Positions 23,081-58,659 are shown, numbered from the stretch's first letter. The stretch: DNA of 64,000 nt from Rhineura floridana (GCF_030035675.1 NC_084482.1:74623120-74687119), one strand, 5' to 3'. Notes: a model not told the origin generated them from the sequence alone. Program-made: numbers and translations.

Positions 23081-23920
23081 ATGTTTACCATCCACCCTCC
23101 CAATGGTTCCCAGGCACCTCCTGCCACCATCCCTCTGGTGAACAGCTCCTCATATTCCACAGAGCTGATGAAGACCATGCCTCCAGTCAGTGCTTCTTCA
23201 CCAGCTGCCCCCATTTTCTCTCTGACTCTGGGTGCTGTCTCCAATGTCGTGGCACTAGCTATCCTGGTACAGTCCTATGCCCGCTTCCGGCGCCGGTCCA
23301 AAGCCACCTTCCTGCTTTTTGCCAGCAGCCTGGTTATCACTGACCTGGCAGGCCATGTAATCCCAGGCTCCTTTGTGCTGCGTCTCTATGCCACAGGACG
23401 TAAGTGGGAAGCCATGGACCCTTCCAGAGCCCTCTGCCAGTTCTTCGGAGCCTCAATGGTATTCTTCGGACTATGTCCGCTCTTTCTGGGCTGCATAATG
23501 GCGGTGGAGCGCTGTGTGGGCATTACCCGTCCTTTGTTGCATGCTTCCTTGGTCACGCCAGGCCGAACTAAGCTTTCCTTGCTAGGACTGTGGGCCACCG
23601 CCCTCGCCATTGCTCTGATGCCTCTCTGCCACTTTGGGAGCTATGTTGTCCAGGCCCAAGGCACCTGGTGCTTCATCAAGGTGCGAGGGGCAGAAGCGTG
23701 GCCTGATGTGGCCTTTGCTCTGCTCTTTTCCTTGCTAGGCTTGGCCTCCCTGGTGGCCTCTCTCTTTTGCAACACATTCAGTGGACTCAACCTGGTGCGG
23801 GCCCGACTCCGGGGTCAGCGCAAATGTGGGCACCGGCGGGCCAAAGCCCATGACATTGAGATGGTTGTGCAGCTGGTGGGCATCATGGTGGTTTCCTGCA
23901 TCTGCTGGAGCCCCTTGCTG
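23081..23920 (+). CDS. PTGER1: PTGER1 coding exon A (N-terminus to TM6)
   Basis: 840 bases, 280 codons, ending in a complete codon before the donor GTGAGT at 23921. Contains the extracellular N-terminus and TM1-TM6. Confidence 0.92.
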
Positions 23921-24990
23921 GTGAGTGGAGGCGAGGTGGGGTTGGGGAAGAATGGCACAATTGGTGGTACTTCTAAGAGGGAGCTGCAAGGGGAGCTGCA
24001 GCAACAGAGCAGGGCTTTCTGGTGCTGGTGAGCATCCGTTACAGTCTCCATGTGGGTGGGTGGAACGTTTGGGTGTGTGCAGTGCCTTGATGAGGAATGG
24101 GACTCCATTTGTCTACCCTGCCTGGCAGTGGCATCTCAAAGAAGGTCCCTTCCCCAGTCCTATGTGAAGAGGCCAAGGGTTGAACCTGGGACCTTTTGCA
24201 TCCATGACATGTTTTCTACCACTGAGGTATGGCCCCTCTCTGTAGTTCTAATGGCACTAACACTTGCACCTGAGTAATGTGACTCTCTGAGCAGGGAAGG
24301 TGTGTTCTGGGGGGAGGGAAATCAAAACTGGAATATTTCTAGTGTTGATACTAAGAGGACCAAGCATCAGTTCAAACTGATTTTTACACATGGGCCTCTG
24401 GGAAGCAGATTTGGTAGGTCCTCCTTTAAAGTCCAGGCAATGAACCATCCCCTTGGTGAGCCCATGGACTCCGGAGACTTGGAAGTTCTCTTTTAAGGGA
24501 ACAAATGTAGCCTTGTTGAGTATGGAAGGCACTATGAACTACACTTGCAGATTCAGTGTGGTGTGCATGTGGGGAGTTCCTGCTTTGCTGTTTTCAAGCT
24601 TTCCCTATCACTGGAGGGACCAGGCAGTAAGAAGCTATAAGGTCTCTGCAGAACTGCTGTCCTCTGACTGCTGTGCTTTCCCCTTTTCACTCCCAGGTCT
24701 TTGTCATACTGTCGGTGAGCAGCTCCCACGGAGCCCTTAATTATGAGCAGCTGCTCTTCCTTGGGGTGCGCTTGGCCTCCTGGAACCAGATCCTGGATCC
24801 CTGGGTATATATCCTGCTTCGGCGTGCTGTCCTGCGCAAGCTCCTCGCCATAGTTCTTCGGCGCCCAGATTTCAAAGGGGTCCGCTTTGACCGTTGGGAG
24901 GCCAGCTCCTTCCAAAGCTCTGAGCGCAGCATTGCTGCTGGAGGGCTGGCAGGGGCAAGCAGGAGAACCTCTACTATGAAGGCCCCCTGA
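23081..24990 (+). CDS. PTGER1: prostaglandin E2 receptor EP1 (two coding exons)
   Basis: Encodes a 377-residue rhodopsin-type GPCR of the prostanoid family, which in mammals couples PGE2 binding at the plasma membrane to Gq/calcium signalling. Exons are 23081-23920 and 24697-24990, joined in phase 0 after 'CICWSPLL' in TM6, the intron position I know for mammalian PTGER1. Visible marks: N-glycosylation sites N8 and N21; TM1 starting near '[13 protein letters not shown]' (43-55), close to human EP1; ERC in place of DRY (143-145); C119 and C197 for the disulphide; the prostanoid ECL2 motif GTWCF (194-198); TM7 R305 with [11 protein letters not shown] (310-320). The third intracellular loop is much shorter than the Ser/Gly-rich loop of human EP1, explaining the shorter length (human 402). 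Start chosen at the first ATG in good context before the signature TM1. It faces the VCP-like gene, 3' end to 3' end. EP3, TP and other prostanoid receptors fit less well. Confidence 0.93.
24165..24243 (-). mobile_element. tRNA-derived SINE head fragment in the PTGER1 intron
   Basis: On minus: GGGGCCATACCTCAGTGGTAG (A box) and CCCAGGTTCAACCC (B box), the promoter half of a squamate tRNA SINE. Same family as 25262-25440 and 34395-34495. Confidence 0.65.
24697..24990 (+). CDS. PTGER1: PTGER1 coding exon B (TM6 end, TM7, C-tail)
   Basis: Begins after acceptor CCCAG at 24696 and ends with TGA at 24988-24990: 97 codons plus stop. Contains the TM7 signature [16 protein letters not shown] and a Ser-rich C-tail with 'WEASSFQSS', as in human EP1 (WEASSLRSS). 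Confidence 0.92.
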   Translation, partial: VFVILSVSSSHGALNYEQLLFLGVRLASWNQILDPWVYILLRRAVLRKLLAIVLRRPDFKGVRFDRWEASSFQSSERSIAAGGLAGASRRTSTMKAP

Positions 24991-25261
24991 GGAGCACTTT
25001 GCACATTCTCCATTGTCTGCACAAATATCTCCTTGGGGTTAAGTAAGTCAGCATCCAGGCCCCTTGGCTGGCAGCACTGCAGGTAACACAGGAGTCACTA
25101 TGGCATTCTCAGTTTAACCCTGGAAAACAATGGGATTAAAGATGATGGAGCAGAGCATCCTACTAGGCCTGCTCCCGGCCTAGTTGGGACCTCCCTATGG
25201 ATCAGAGACATTGGATCTCTTCTGGAGACTTTTTATAGAATGATGATCTTTGGGGCGGGGG

Positions 25262-25440
25262 GAAGCAGCGTGGCAGCGCTTACGAAATGTCCTGGGTTCA
25301 ATTTGACACCTGCAGTTCAGTAGGGGCAGAAAAGAATTCTGCCTCAGATCCTGGAGCACTTCCAATACGCTGGAGGAGGCAATACTGGTTAGAGGAATGA
25401 ATGGTCTGACTCAGTGTAAACCAGCTTCATAAGTTCTGGT
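25262..25440 (+). mobile_element. tRNA-derived SINE, 'CTGACTCAGT' tail family
   Basis: Decayed head with B box TGGGTTCAATTT, middle 'CTGCCTCAGATCCTGGAG', and the tail 'GAATGGTCTGACTCAGT..CAGCTTCATAAGTTC' typical of this reptile SINE. Confidence 0.7.
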
Positions 25441-26335
25441 AATGTTGATGACAGAAAAGCAATGATTAAGTGCATGCTAAATGCATCCAACACTTTCCTG
25501 GTACAAGCTGTCCAGGGCAGATGGAAAGCATGAGTTATTAGTGCTCTAGTCCAAAGTGGTGAGATGTCAGTGCCATCCATGACCCTCTTGCATGGTTCAA
25601 CTACAGCCTCTCATGAGCATGAGGCATACTTGTGGATTTATTTACTATGCAAGGAGGCAATGTCTGTGGTGATAAACAGAAAAGGAGACCCTTGGCATTC
25701 TTCCTTAGGGGATTTGGTTTAGGCATTTCACCATCCACTGTATATGATGTACAGCATTCTATTTAATCTGCTGTCCTGCAGTGACCTGGTCACTCTGGGC
25801 CCATGATGTTCTTTCCACATCCCTTTCTAGAGGCTGCTGAAGTTCAGTGCTGTGCAAAAGAACACGTACATAAATTGGTGCCCTTCCTCAGAGGCAGCAG
25901 CATGTCCGTCCATGGGTGGGGTGGGGTGGGGTGGAGCCCTGCATAACCTCCTTTCCTAAAACAGGAGAGCAGAGCTAGGACCCATGGCCGATACCTCCGA
26001 GCAGCATTTAGATTAGCTGCAAACGTGGTAATTCCAGGAAACCCCTGAATGAGAATGGGGCATGCTGGACGGGGGGAAAGAGGGCTGGAAATGCGATCTA
26101 TAAAAGCACTAGCTTAAGGCTTCCCAAACTCAATGGGAAGAGAGAAAGCTCTTTCCAGAATGAAGCACTTATAAGTAAACTCACATGGCATCATTTCCAT
26201 AGACAGGAAAGAGACTGCTAAGCATCAGGTACATTTGCAACAGGAAACCTGCCTGGACCACCATGGACTCCAAAGAGGTGGGAGGCTATTAAAGGCCCTA
26301 CAATGTACTGTACTGTAGAGGTGGGTGAAACACTA

Positions 26336-26427
26336 AGGCTGCAATCCAATACATGCTTACCTGGGAGTAAGTCCCATTGACCGCCACAGAGCTTACTTCT
26401 GAGTAGACATGAATTGGATTGCAGCCT
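26336..26427. mobile_element. 92-bp palindromic MITE with TA flanks
   Basis: Ends AGGCTGCAATCCAATACATG and its inverse ATTGGATTGCAGCCT, with TA on both sides (26334-26335, 26428-26429). Centre 'TGGGAGTAAGTCC'/'GCTTACTTCTGAG'. TA flanks suggest Tc1/mariner mobilisation. Confidence 0.7.
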
Positions 26428-26561
26428 TAGTGCAGAACCCTCCAGATGCTGTTATACTGGGGGCAGTAGGAAAAGCTTGGCCTGCAAAGTCTGCAGCTCT
26501 GGGCTGCTGCATGTCGATAAGCCAGCTTGTGAGAACTGTTAATTGGTGCTGGTCATTCTGC

Positions 26562-26567
26562 AATAAA
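26562..26567 (+). terminator. PTGER1: candidate poly(A) signal of PTGER1
   Basis: AATAAA followed by a GT/T-rich stretch (TTTTGGTGG) suitable for cleavage. It is the best-placed signal downstream of the stop. Confidence 0.5.
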
Positions 26568-27043
26568 GTATTTTGGTGGAACGTTCTGTCCTATTGCACT
26601 TTGTCTGCACGTTACTGACTAAATCCCAGCATTCCTGCTGTCAGCTACCTCTGCCAGCCCTACTGATCTGGTAGGCAGAGTTCCCCATTTATCTTTCAAT
26701 GTATTTAGTATTCCTTCTGTGATTTCTCTGCTCTGCCTGTTGTTGCCTCCTCCTGGGACTAGCGGATGGTACTGGTGCAGAGACTAGGCCTCTAGAAACC
26801 TGGCTGAAATCTGGCAAATGGACAATAGAAGGGAAATTTTAGTATTATCCCAGAATAGATGGTGAGAGAGACAAACCTATGTCTTTCTTACAAATACTCC
26901 CTGCCAGTTCAGATCTGAACAGCATCCCCTTGTGTTGTCCCATGCCATTCTAGCCCCTGCATAGGTTCGGGTAAAGTCAGCACACACAAGACACTACACG
27001 CTTCAGGCTTTTATAAAATTCAGTAACAGACATGCACTTTCAG

Positions 27044-27049
27044 TTTATT
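27044..27049 (-). terminator. candidate poly(A) signal of the VCP-like gene
   Basis: Minus-strand AATAAA, 675 bases past the VCP-like stop. With this site and 26562, the two convergent transcripts would end roughly 450 bases apart. Confidence 0.5.
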
Positions 27050-27723
27050 AGACACCCAGAAATCTGTCAAATGGTATCACAAATTGGAGTCCACTGGCCT
27101 CATGCATAATGCAGGCTTCAAAAGCTGATTTTGCTGTGCGATAAGACCCAACAGAAGGCAGGCCTTCTTGCTTTGCACGTGGAGCTGGCATGACGTAGAT
27201 GCTCCAGTCACCAGTGTTCCAAAAGTGGAAGCTATCAATACAAATACTACAAGCAGCAGACATCTGCTTGGCGTGGTTTGAGATGAGATAAAGGGACAAG
27301 TGGTTGCTTTACATCCTGCTTCTGCATTTTGAGAGGCATCTGGCTGGTTGTTGTTGGGTACTGGACTAGATGGACCTTAGCTCTGATCCAGCTTGACAAT
27401 TCTTAAAGCTCTAATGACAGCTGCTTAGGCTTTGGCTCCCCCTGGTGACTTCTGTGGGTACTACCTTAGTGTCCAACAAGCACAAGGGCGAGCTATATGA
27501 TGAGATTCCTGGTAGTAGCCAAGACAACCACAATAACTGAAAGGCACCTGGCTTCACATGCCAAAATTAGGCATGAGGTGTTTTGTTTCTCAGAGCTCAG
27601 ATTCCACATACAAGAATGAGGGCAAGGTGCTGGGGCTCAAACATCAGCCCTTGCATTAACAGCACAATAACTATGAGAATACGTGGCAAAGAGCACCAGC
27701 AAAAGTAGGCGTTTCCTATACAA

Positions 27724-51989
<24,266 letters not shown>

Positions 51990-52340
51990 GCTGGCTGTTC
52001 TGGGGGCCTTTTCCTGCCTGCTGTGCCGTTCACGTCCTTTTGCTGCAAGGCCGCTGGTTCCTGTCCCCCTCCTCCCCCGCGGCCACCCAGGACACTACCC
52101 GAGTGCCCTGCTCCCAGCCTGCTCACGACAGTTGGAAAACAGCCCAGTTCTGCCACCCCCTCCGCCCCGCTTCCAGCCTGCTTCTGGCCCGCCCTCTCTT
52201 CCCCCTCGCACAGTCCCTGCCAGGAGATTCCCAAGCAGAAGACGTCTGAACACCGCCCTGTCGGTGCCTCAGCCTCCCCGTAGTAAACAGGCTTTGTTTT
52301 TGGCGAATTAAGGCAGCTGACGCGTTTGGGACTCGCCTAA

Positions 52341-53108
52341 CCAGAGTCGTTGGTGCCCATTAACACCCCCGTGTCTGCGGCTCACTCTAGTAACTTTAGT
52401 GTAACAGAACCAAGATAGTTATTCCAGACTATTGCAAACCCCCGGCCCAGCTCGTATTAATCCCCCCTGTGCTGCTTTTCACTTGTACCAGCTCATTGGG
52501 GATCCCCCCCCCCATATGGGCAAGACGTTCATGTAGCAGAGGCAACAAGGAAGATGTCATACTTCTTTGCATTCCCAGCAGCAGCTTAGTGTTTGAAGGG
52601 CTCCTGCACATTAAACAGCCACGAGATTGTCTGTATACTATATGTTAAATTGAAAATACTCCCCATGCCATTCCGATGCTTCCCATAAGCTCATTTCAAA
52701 ACAAAACCTTACAAAACTTAAACTCCTGAACTCAGAAACGCTTGCTTAACAACCCTCTCAATTTTCATGGTGATACACAAAACTGAGAGAGAACAGAGAG
52801 TTTAAAGTCTAAAAAGAGAGAGAGAAAACCCAGAGCCCTTTTGGACTTTTTTCTCTCAGAGTTCTCATAATCTGTTGAAATTCATTAAAATCAGCCATGT
52901 TCACAGAGTACCTGTGATCCTAACACTGACCTTGCCCCATACTCTGACCTTCATCATCTGCAGTTTAAAAGTTTAAAAAAATGCCTGGCTGATTTTTAAT
53001 TAATTTAAGAAATTTTGGCTGGAAGCCAATGATAAGGCAGGCATGCTGAGTAAGAGCCAACTGTCAGTGTTCTAAAGGCCTCACAGCTGCTGGGCTTGGC
53101 TAATCAAG
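52341..53108. other. intergenic sequence upstream of the VCP-like gene
   Basis: No gene seen; includes a (GA)n-like patch near 52816-52828. Confidence 0.35.
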
Positions 53109-53388
53109 GGGCTGCACCCACACCAGACTTTGATTTCACTTAAGACAGTCATGGATTCCCTCAGAGAATCCTGGGAAGTGTAGTTTGTGAAGGGTGTTGA
53201 GAGGAGACATGTTCCACTGAGAGAGCTTCAGTGGCCAGACTGGTTTGACAGCCACTCTGAAGTCTGTGAGGGGAACTGGGTGTCTCCTAGCAACTCTCAG
53301 CACCCTTCACTAACTACACTTCCCAGGATTCTTTGAGAGAAGCCATGACTGTCAAAAGTGAAATAAAGGCCTGGTGTGGATGTGGCCA
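53109..53388. mobile_element. 280-bp foldback MITE ('CACACCAG' ends)
   Basis: Left CACCCACACCAGACTTTGAT mirrors right CTGGTGTGGATGTGG. Inner arms CAGAGAATCCTGGGAAGTGT and ACTTCCCAGGATTCTTTG are also inverted. Non-coding, hAT-like by its structure. Confidence 0.65.
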
Positions 53389-53569
53389 GGGACAGCTTTA
53401 GTTTAAATTTGGGTGGGAGGCTACATGTGCCTGCTGTAGAATAAAAAGGTGGAGGAAAGGCTGAAAAGCAATGATATTTTTCACAATGTTTTCCTTTTGG
53501 AAAGGAAAGGGGCTTCCCTTCTGCCCAGTGCCCACCCACCCAATCTCCTCCCCCCCTGCCCCTCCCCCA

Positions 53570-53779
53570 GGTCAGTGTTGGACTACAACCTGGGAGACCA
53601 GGGTTTGAATTCCCACACAGCCATGAAGCACACTGGGTGACCTTGGGCCAGTCACTGCCTCTCAGCCTCAGAGGAAGGCAATAGTAAATCTACCTCTGAA
53701 TACTGTTTACCATGAAAACCTTATTCACAGTGTCAACATAAGTCAGGATTGACTAGAAGGCAGTCCATTTCCATTTTCA
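53570..53779 (+). mobile_element. Sauria-type SINE (tRNA head, BovB tail)
   Basis: B box GGGTTTGAATTCCC, 'CCTCTCAGCCTCAGAGG' body and decayed tail AACATAAGTCAGGATTGAC. Same family as 13336-13567, plus orientation. Confidence 0.8.
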
Positions 53780-54560
53780 AACATGATTGCACAGAAATAA
53801 ATCCCACTGAACTCAAAAAGTATGCAAATGATCAAACCAACCCTCCCTTCTCCTTTCTCCTAACCCCCCTTACCCCTCCCCTCCCCCTTCCTTTGCCCCT
53901 CCCTACCCATCCCCATTCCATTCCAATCCCCTCCTTCCCTTTCCCCCTCCTCCCCCTCCCCTTCCTCATCCCCATGGTCAGTTTTACCTATCTTAAGCAT
54001 GATTGCAGGGAAGTAAATGCAATTGAACTTGATAAGCATGCAAATGATCAAACCTGCCCTCCCCTCCCCCTTCCTTTGTCCCCCTCCAATACGCTCCTTC
54101 TTCTTCCCCTTCCCCCTCCCCCATGGTCAGTTTTTCCTCTTCCTATCCTAACCATCACTGCATAGGAGTAAATCCCATTGAACTCAATAAGCAGGCAAAT
54201 GATCAGACCTGCTTCCCCCCTCCTTCCCCCCTCCCCTCTTACTTCTTTCTCTTCCCCTGCCCACTCCAGCCCTCCCTCCCTCCCCTCCTGGTCACTTTTA
54301 CCTATCCTAAACATGGTTGCATGGGAGTAAATCCCACTGCATTCAATAAACATGCAAATGATCAAACCTGTCCTCCTCCCCTCCCCCTCCTGCCTGCTCC
54401 CATCCCAGTCCTCCCCTCTGCATTTCCTCCCCTCCCTCCTCCTCCTCCTCCTCCACTCCCCATCCCCTGTGGTCAGTTTCACCTATGCTAAGCATGATTG
54501 CAGGGGAGTAAATCCCACTGAACTCAATAAGCATACAAATGATCGATCCACTCTCAGCAA
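53776..54560 (+). repeat. five-unit minisatellite with pyrimidine tracts
   Basis: A core of about 55 bases (GATTGCAGGGGAGTAAATCC then CAATAAGCATGCAAATGATC) recurs at about 53780, 53998, 54154, 54315 and 54493, spacing 156-218 bases. Between cores lie C/T-only tracts of 60-120 bases (TCCCCCTCC and similar). The core resembles half of the TA-type MITE. Confidence 0.85.
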
Positions 54561-55140
54561 ACTTGCACAGGATCCCATTTCTTACCTCCCGGATTAAAAA
54601 GCAGGGAAATTCACTAATAGGCAAAAAAACTTGCAGTTTAAGAACATACCTATAGCCAAGAGATATTTCTATCAAACTTTAAAAAGCAGGGAAATTGGGC
54701 AGCTATAGTGAATGCTCCAGGGGAGCAGGAGACCTGAACTCCTCTCTGAGATATTGGACTGTCCTACAAATGTGTCAAAATGCAAACACCATTTGGGTTG
54801 GTCTTTCACAGTCCAATCTACTTCCTGTGTAGCTTGGAAGAACTTGGTAACATGTGCCTCTGAGCATATGGTGAGTGGTGGCAACACCTGCAACCAGCCC
54901 AAATAATAGAAAGAAGACATGGGCTGTGCTGGTTTTGTTTTAGCAGGCAGGAAGCAACATTATTAAGACAGTTGATATAGTTCAGATGGTCACTTTAAAT
55001 GTGTCTGATTTACTTTGCAATTTTAGTGAAGTTTCCTATAGGAAATCATTTTCTTTTGTTTCCGTTTCTGTGAAGATGTGAAGTACAGCAACACTTTGCA
55101 AAATTTACACTAAAAAAACTCCAAACATAATTGTGGAATT
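54561..55140. other. intergenic sequence
   Basis: No gene seen. A 20-base segment (AAAAAGCAGGGAAATT) occurs twice, near 54596 and 54681. Confidence 0.35.
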
Positions 55141-55144
55141 ATTT

Positions 55145-55200
55145 ATTTATTTATTACATTTGTATACCGCCCCATAGCCGAAGCTCTCTGGCAGTTTACA
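55145..55200 (-). mobile_element. L2-type LINE 3' terminus
   Basis: + strand (TTTA)n then TTGTATACCGCCCCATAGCC and GAAGCTCTCTGG, the inverted end seen at 49800. Confidence 0.65.
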
Positions 55201-55315
55201 TCAAATAATGCCACGGACTTCTGCAGAATAGTCTCCAGTGGACCTCAGGAGTGTCTCAATTTGCACAAGATAAAACAGTGGGAGGTGAAATATATTCTAG
55301 CAAAATTCTAGGTGT

Positions 55316-55853
55316 GTTTATTTATTTATTTATTTAATTTATTAAATTTATTAGTCGCCCATCTGGCTGGTTGTCCAGCCACTCTGGGCGACGCACAACA
55401 TAAAAACATACAATCCACATTAGGGTCTTAAAATTCCAACAATAACACAAAAATCTAACCCACCCCAAAGGCCTGCCTGAAGAGCCAGGTTTTCAGGGTC
55501 CAGCGGAAGCTCATCATGGAGGGAGCATGGTGGATGTCATTTGGGAGGGAATTCCATAGAGTGGGTGCCACGATTGAAAAAGCCCTCTCCCTAGTTCTCA
55601 CCAGTCTAGCTGTTTTAACTGGTGGGACGGAGAGAAGGTCTTTTGAGGATGATCTTGTTGGGCGGCAACATTGATGATGCTGGAGGCGCTCTTTCAGATA
55701 GACTGGGCCGAAACCGTACAGGGTTTTAAAGGTCAAAACTAACACCTTGAATTGGGCTCGGAAAGCAACTGGTAACCAGTGCAACTCCTTTAGCACTGGA
55801 GTAATGTGGTCTTGCCGGCGGCTACCCTTAATCAGGCGAGCCGCTGCATTCTG
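55316..55853 (-). mobile_element. L2-clade LINE, 3' fragment
   Basis: Minus frame '[20 protein letters not shown]', '[14 protein letters not shown]' and 'ERAFSIVAPTLWNSLP', then the GTCGCCCAGAGTGGCTGG end and (AAAT)n tail. Confidence 0.8.
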
Positions 55854-55859
55854 TTCTAT

Positions 55860-56720
55860 GTGCCCACCTTGCCTTAAATAAACTTAGTTTGTTATTTTTC
55901 TTATACCAGACTCTTAGTGCAATTTCTACCAAGCTGAAGTGTAGCTACTGCTTAGTGTTTACTGCATGCGCTTAATTCTGCAAAATACCATTATAATCCA
56001 TAGATCCTAACAAAGGCCAAGGCCAGGGCCAACCCCCTCCACTCCCACGCTCACCCTTCTCTCCCTCCCTCCAACAGTCAGCAAAAGGCCCACCAGAGCC
56101 AAGGCCTACCTTCCCCACCACTGCCATCCTCCTCTCCAATAGTCAGCAAAAAGCCCATCAGGATCAAAGTATGCCCCCCGCGCCACTCTGTGGTTTTTAC
56201 CCTTGGTCCCCCATGCAGCAACATACACACATACACCTACTCTGCACAATCAAATACTTAACTGAACTCACACAGAAAATTTGCTGCTGTTTTCAATGGC
56301 TGGCTGTAGAGAAAAAATCATGCATCCTGCTGCTTTAGCCTGCTGCTTGCAAAAGCGAGGGAACAGCAACGCAGACTCAGAGAGGAGCCAATGCAGATTA
56401 CATATATATGCATCTGATGGGCACATATTGAAATACATTGGGAAGGCTTTTCATAGTCCTGCCCTAATACTATGGTACTTCCAATGCATTTCTGAAGGAC
56501 TCCTCCTGATTGGTTAGAGCTTATTCTATGGGAAATAAAATAAAAATGGAGGAGCTAAGGAGACTCCTGCCCTCCCTAAGCCACTCCTACTGGCATTTTA
56601 ACCCTGGAGACAGGAATGGGACTATAGCAGCGATTGTGATTGGCTGTGCTATGTAGAGATGATTGGCCAGAACAGAAGATGGACAGAAACAAGCCCAAAG
56701 TATCTCTAAATGTGAGATAC
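55860..56720. other. intergenic sequence
   Basis: No gene seen. A short repeated phrase (AGTCAGCAAAAGGCCCA/AGTCAGCAAAAAGCCCA) occurs near 56077 and 56142. Confidence 0.35.
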
Positions 56721-56725
56721 ACTTA

Positions 56726-56881
56726 TAGGGCAGGTTAGGGACCAGACCCCTGCCGTAAAGCGGAAATCGCCGTAAAGCTGTCGTGCCGTAAAATCGCAAA
56801 ATTGGCTTTAAAAAGGGGAATTTCCTGCCGAAGCATTAGTGGAACGCCGGAATGCGAAGTGCCGTAAGCGGGGCCCTACTG
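56726..56881. mobile_element. TA-flanked MITE related to 21472-21769
   Basis: Right end GCGGGGCCCTACTG followed by TA at 56882-56883; repeated GCCGTAAAGC motifs; left end near 56726 less clear. Confidence 0.5.
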
Positions 56882-57204
56882 TACTGTAGTGAATATGAAT
56901 GTAAGAAACAGAGAAAGGGTACTGGGCTATAGATAATGTACAAAATATGAATATAAGGAACAGAGCAGAGATTGGGCTATAGGTTTGGAGGGTTAGGGTG
57001 GTTAGGGTGGGCAATGCCCCACCTACCCTTAATGAGGGGTCTCCACTTGTATTTGGGAAACAATCAAGATTGTGCTCATTCAAAAGGAAGACTTAAAAGG
57101 TAAGTAGCTTAAACAAGTAAATAAAACATGAAGACTGCAGACTCTGTTTTGCTGCTAGCAGAGTCTACTCTAAATGCTATCTTAAGACTATTACAGACTT
57201 TGGT

Positions 57205-58345
57205 TTTTTTAAGTTAAGTTTTTATTTTCATAAACAAGTATTCAGATACTATCCTTCCTGAAGAGTGGTTAAAGGTAGAAAATCTACCATACATTGTTTA
57301 GTATTTCTTGGTGAACTTCTTTGTATGATTTAATTTGTTCCAGTACAACATGAAGGGTTTCCAACTGTCCATAAATTTATTTGTTTTCCCAAAGTCTTAT
57401 AATTATTATCACCAATGTTTGGTTCCAATAGGTGGGCAATCATCGACAGTAAACTTTTTGCCATTAGAATATAGGCTGTCATTAAAAATTATTTACTAAA
57501 CTTTTTTTTAAATTGTCTGATAATCCTAGCAACAAACTGCTTTCAAACAAATGGAAGACTTTGTATTGGGTTTTTGGTATAATTCTTGTCTTTTCTTTTT
57601 GCTTACTATCTGTCCTGCCCAGAGTCCGAAACACGAGACAGAGGCGAGGCTTGGTTTAATTCTAATTTTATTAGTGTGACGGTTACATCCAAAGCAGTGT
57701 GCTTCATACACCTGCCTACTCTGACACTACTTGTCCTAACTAGTCTAGCTAAGCAGTCTCTGCAGCGTGTGGGGAGAGTTGACTCAGCACTAGAGTCTGG
57801 GTGGGCACCTGCTTAAGTAGGGAAGGTCTTTGCCCGTAACCGATGGCTCCTCTGCAGTGCCACCCTCTGAGAGTCCCGCTTCTCGCGCAGAGTGAGGGGA
57901 CCTGCCTCCAATGCCGCCTCCAATGCCGCCTTCAACAGTGGGGGTTCACTGGGTGGCAGCACAACCTCAGGGAGTGGGAAGCTGGTTGGCGGGGAAGCGT
58001 TTGAAGTGCCAGGCGGGGCTTCTGGCATGGGCAGGGTTGGCGCGCATGAAGGGTTGCTTCTCAATGGCTCAGACGGGGAACTCGCAGACGTGGCAGGATC
58101 TGCCTCGACAGGAGGGATGAGCGAGGAAATCTGTGGTCTGACAGAGACTCCTCCTCCTACAAAGTCCCCAGGGACCTCGTCCTCATCTGACTCCTCTCCC
58201 TGATCTAACTCTGCGCCTGGGGCGTAACACTATCCAGAAGACTTCAGGAGAACCTGCCTTTATCAGGACCCTCTTGAATGTTGTTGCCCTCCTGTGGCTT
58301 ATGGATTTAAAGAAATATCCAACTGCACAATAATACATAAAGGTC
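57205..58345 (-). mobile_element. L1-like LINE 3' end, split by a solo LTR
   Basis: Read on minus, 58345-58230 continues at 57610-57205. Translation fragments such as 'MDSWKPFMLYWNKLNH' resemble the L1 ORF2 C-terminus, and the copy closes with an AATAAAAACTT-type tail. Decayed by several stops. Confidence 0.45.
57611..58229 (-). mobile_element. solo LTR with CTATC target duplication
   Basis: 619 bp. On minus it begins TGTTACGCCCC and ends GGCAGGACA. CTATC lies immediately outside both ends (57606-57610, 58230-58234). A minus-strand AATAAA near 57670 supports this orientation. The internal part is gone, presumably by LTR-LTR recombination. Gypsy or other LTR class not decided. It is unrelated in sequence to the LTRs at 1058. 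Confidence 0.75.
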
Positions 58346-58659
58346 GCCCCTGTTTCTAATTTATAGGTATAAGCTAAAGCCAGCTAGCATGGAGACTGTA
58401 TCTCTATTCACACAATAAGACTGGCGAGTACAAGAGACCTGGATTATACTGGCAGGCTTTGTCCCCGATATATGTGCATCAACTGAATGTCTACATGGGG
58501 TCATGGGTGCACAAATGTATATGCATAGAGTGCTCTGTTTATAATCAGGAACCTTGAAAAAGCAGGGTTTCTGATCATGCAGAAAGTGTCCTATGTGCAT
58601 AACAGCAGAATCCTATTCATGTCTAATCAGAAGTAAGTTCAATAAGTCTGTATAGCAGC

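Larger units (their letters stand above)
24991..26585 (+). other. PTGER1: probable 3' UTR of PTGER1
   Basis: From the stop codon to just past the AATAAA at 26562. It carries a SINE (25262-25440) and a MITE (26336-26427). No other gene was seen. Extent is inferred from the poly(A) signal. Confidence 0.5.

Noticed and set aside
53776-54560. CRISPR-like array
   Set aside because: Regular repeats with spacers, but spacers are pyrimidine tracts, units are long and diverged, and the genome is vertebrate.
53749-54675. Proline/leucine- or glycine/glutamate-rich open frames up to 144 codons
   Set aside because: They are readings of the pyrimidine-tract minisatellite on its two strands, without start context or homology.
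57813-58203. Open frames of 83-103 codons on both strands
   Set aside because: They fall wholly inside the solo LTR.
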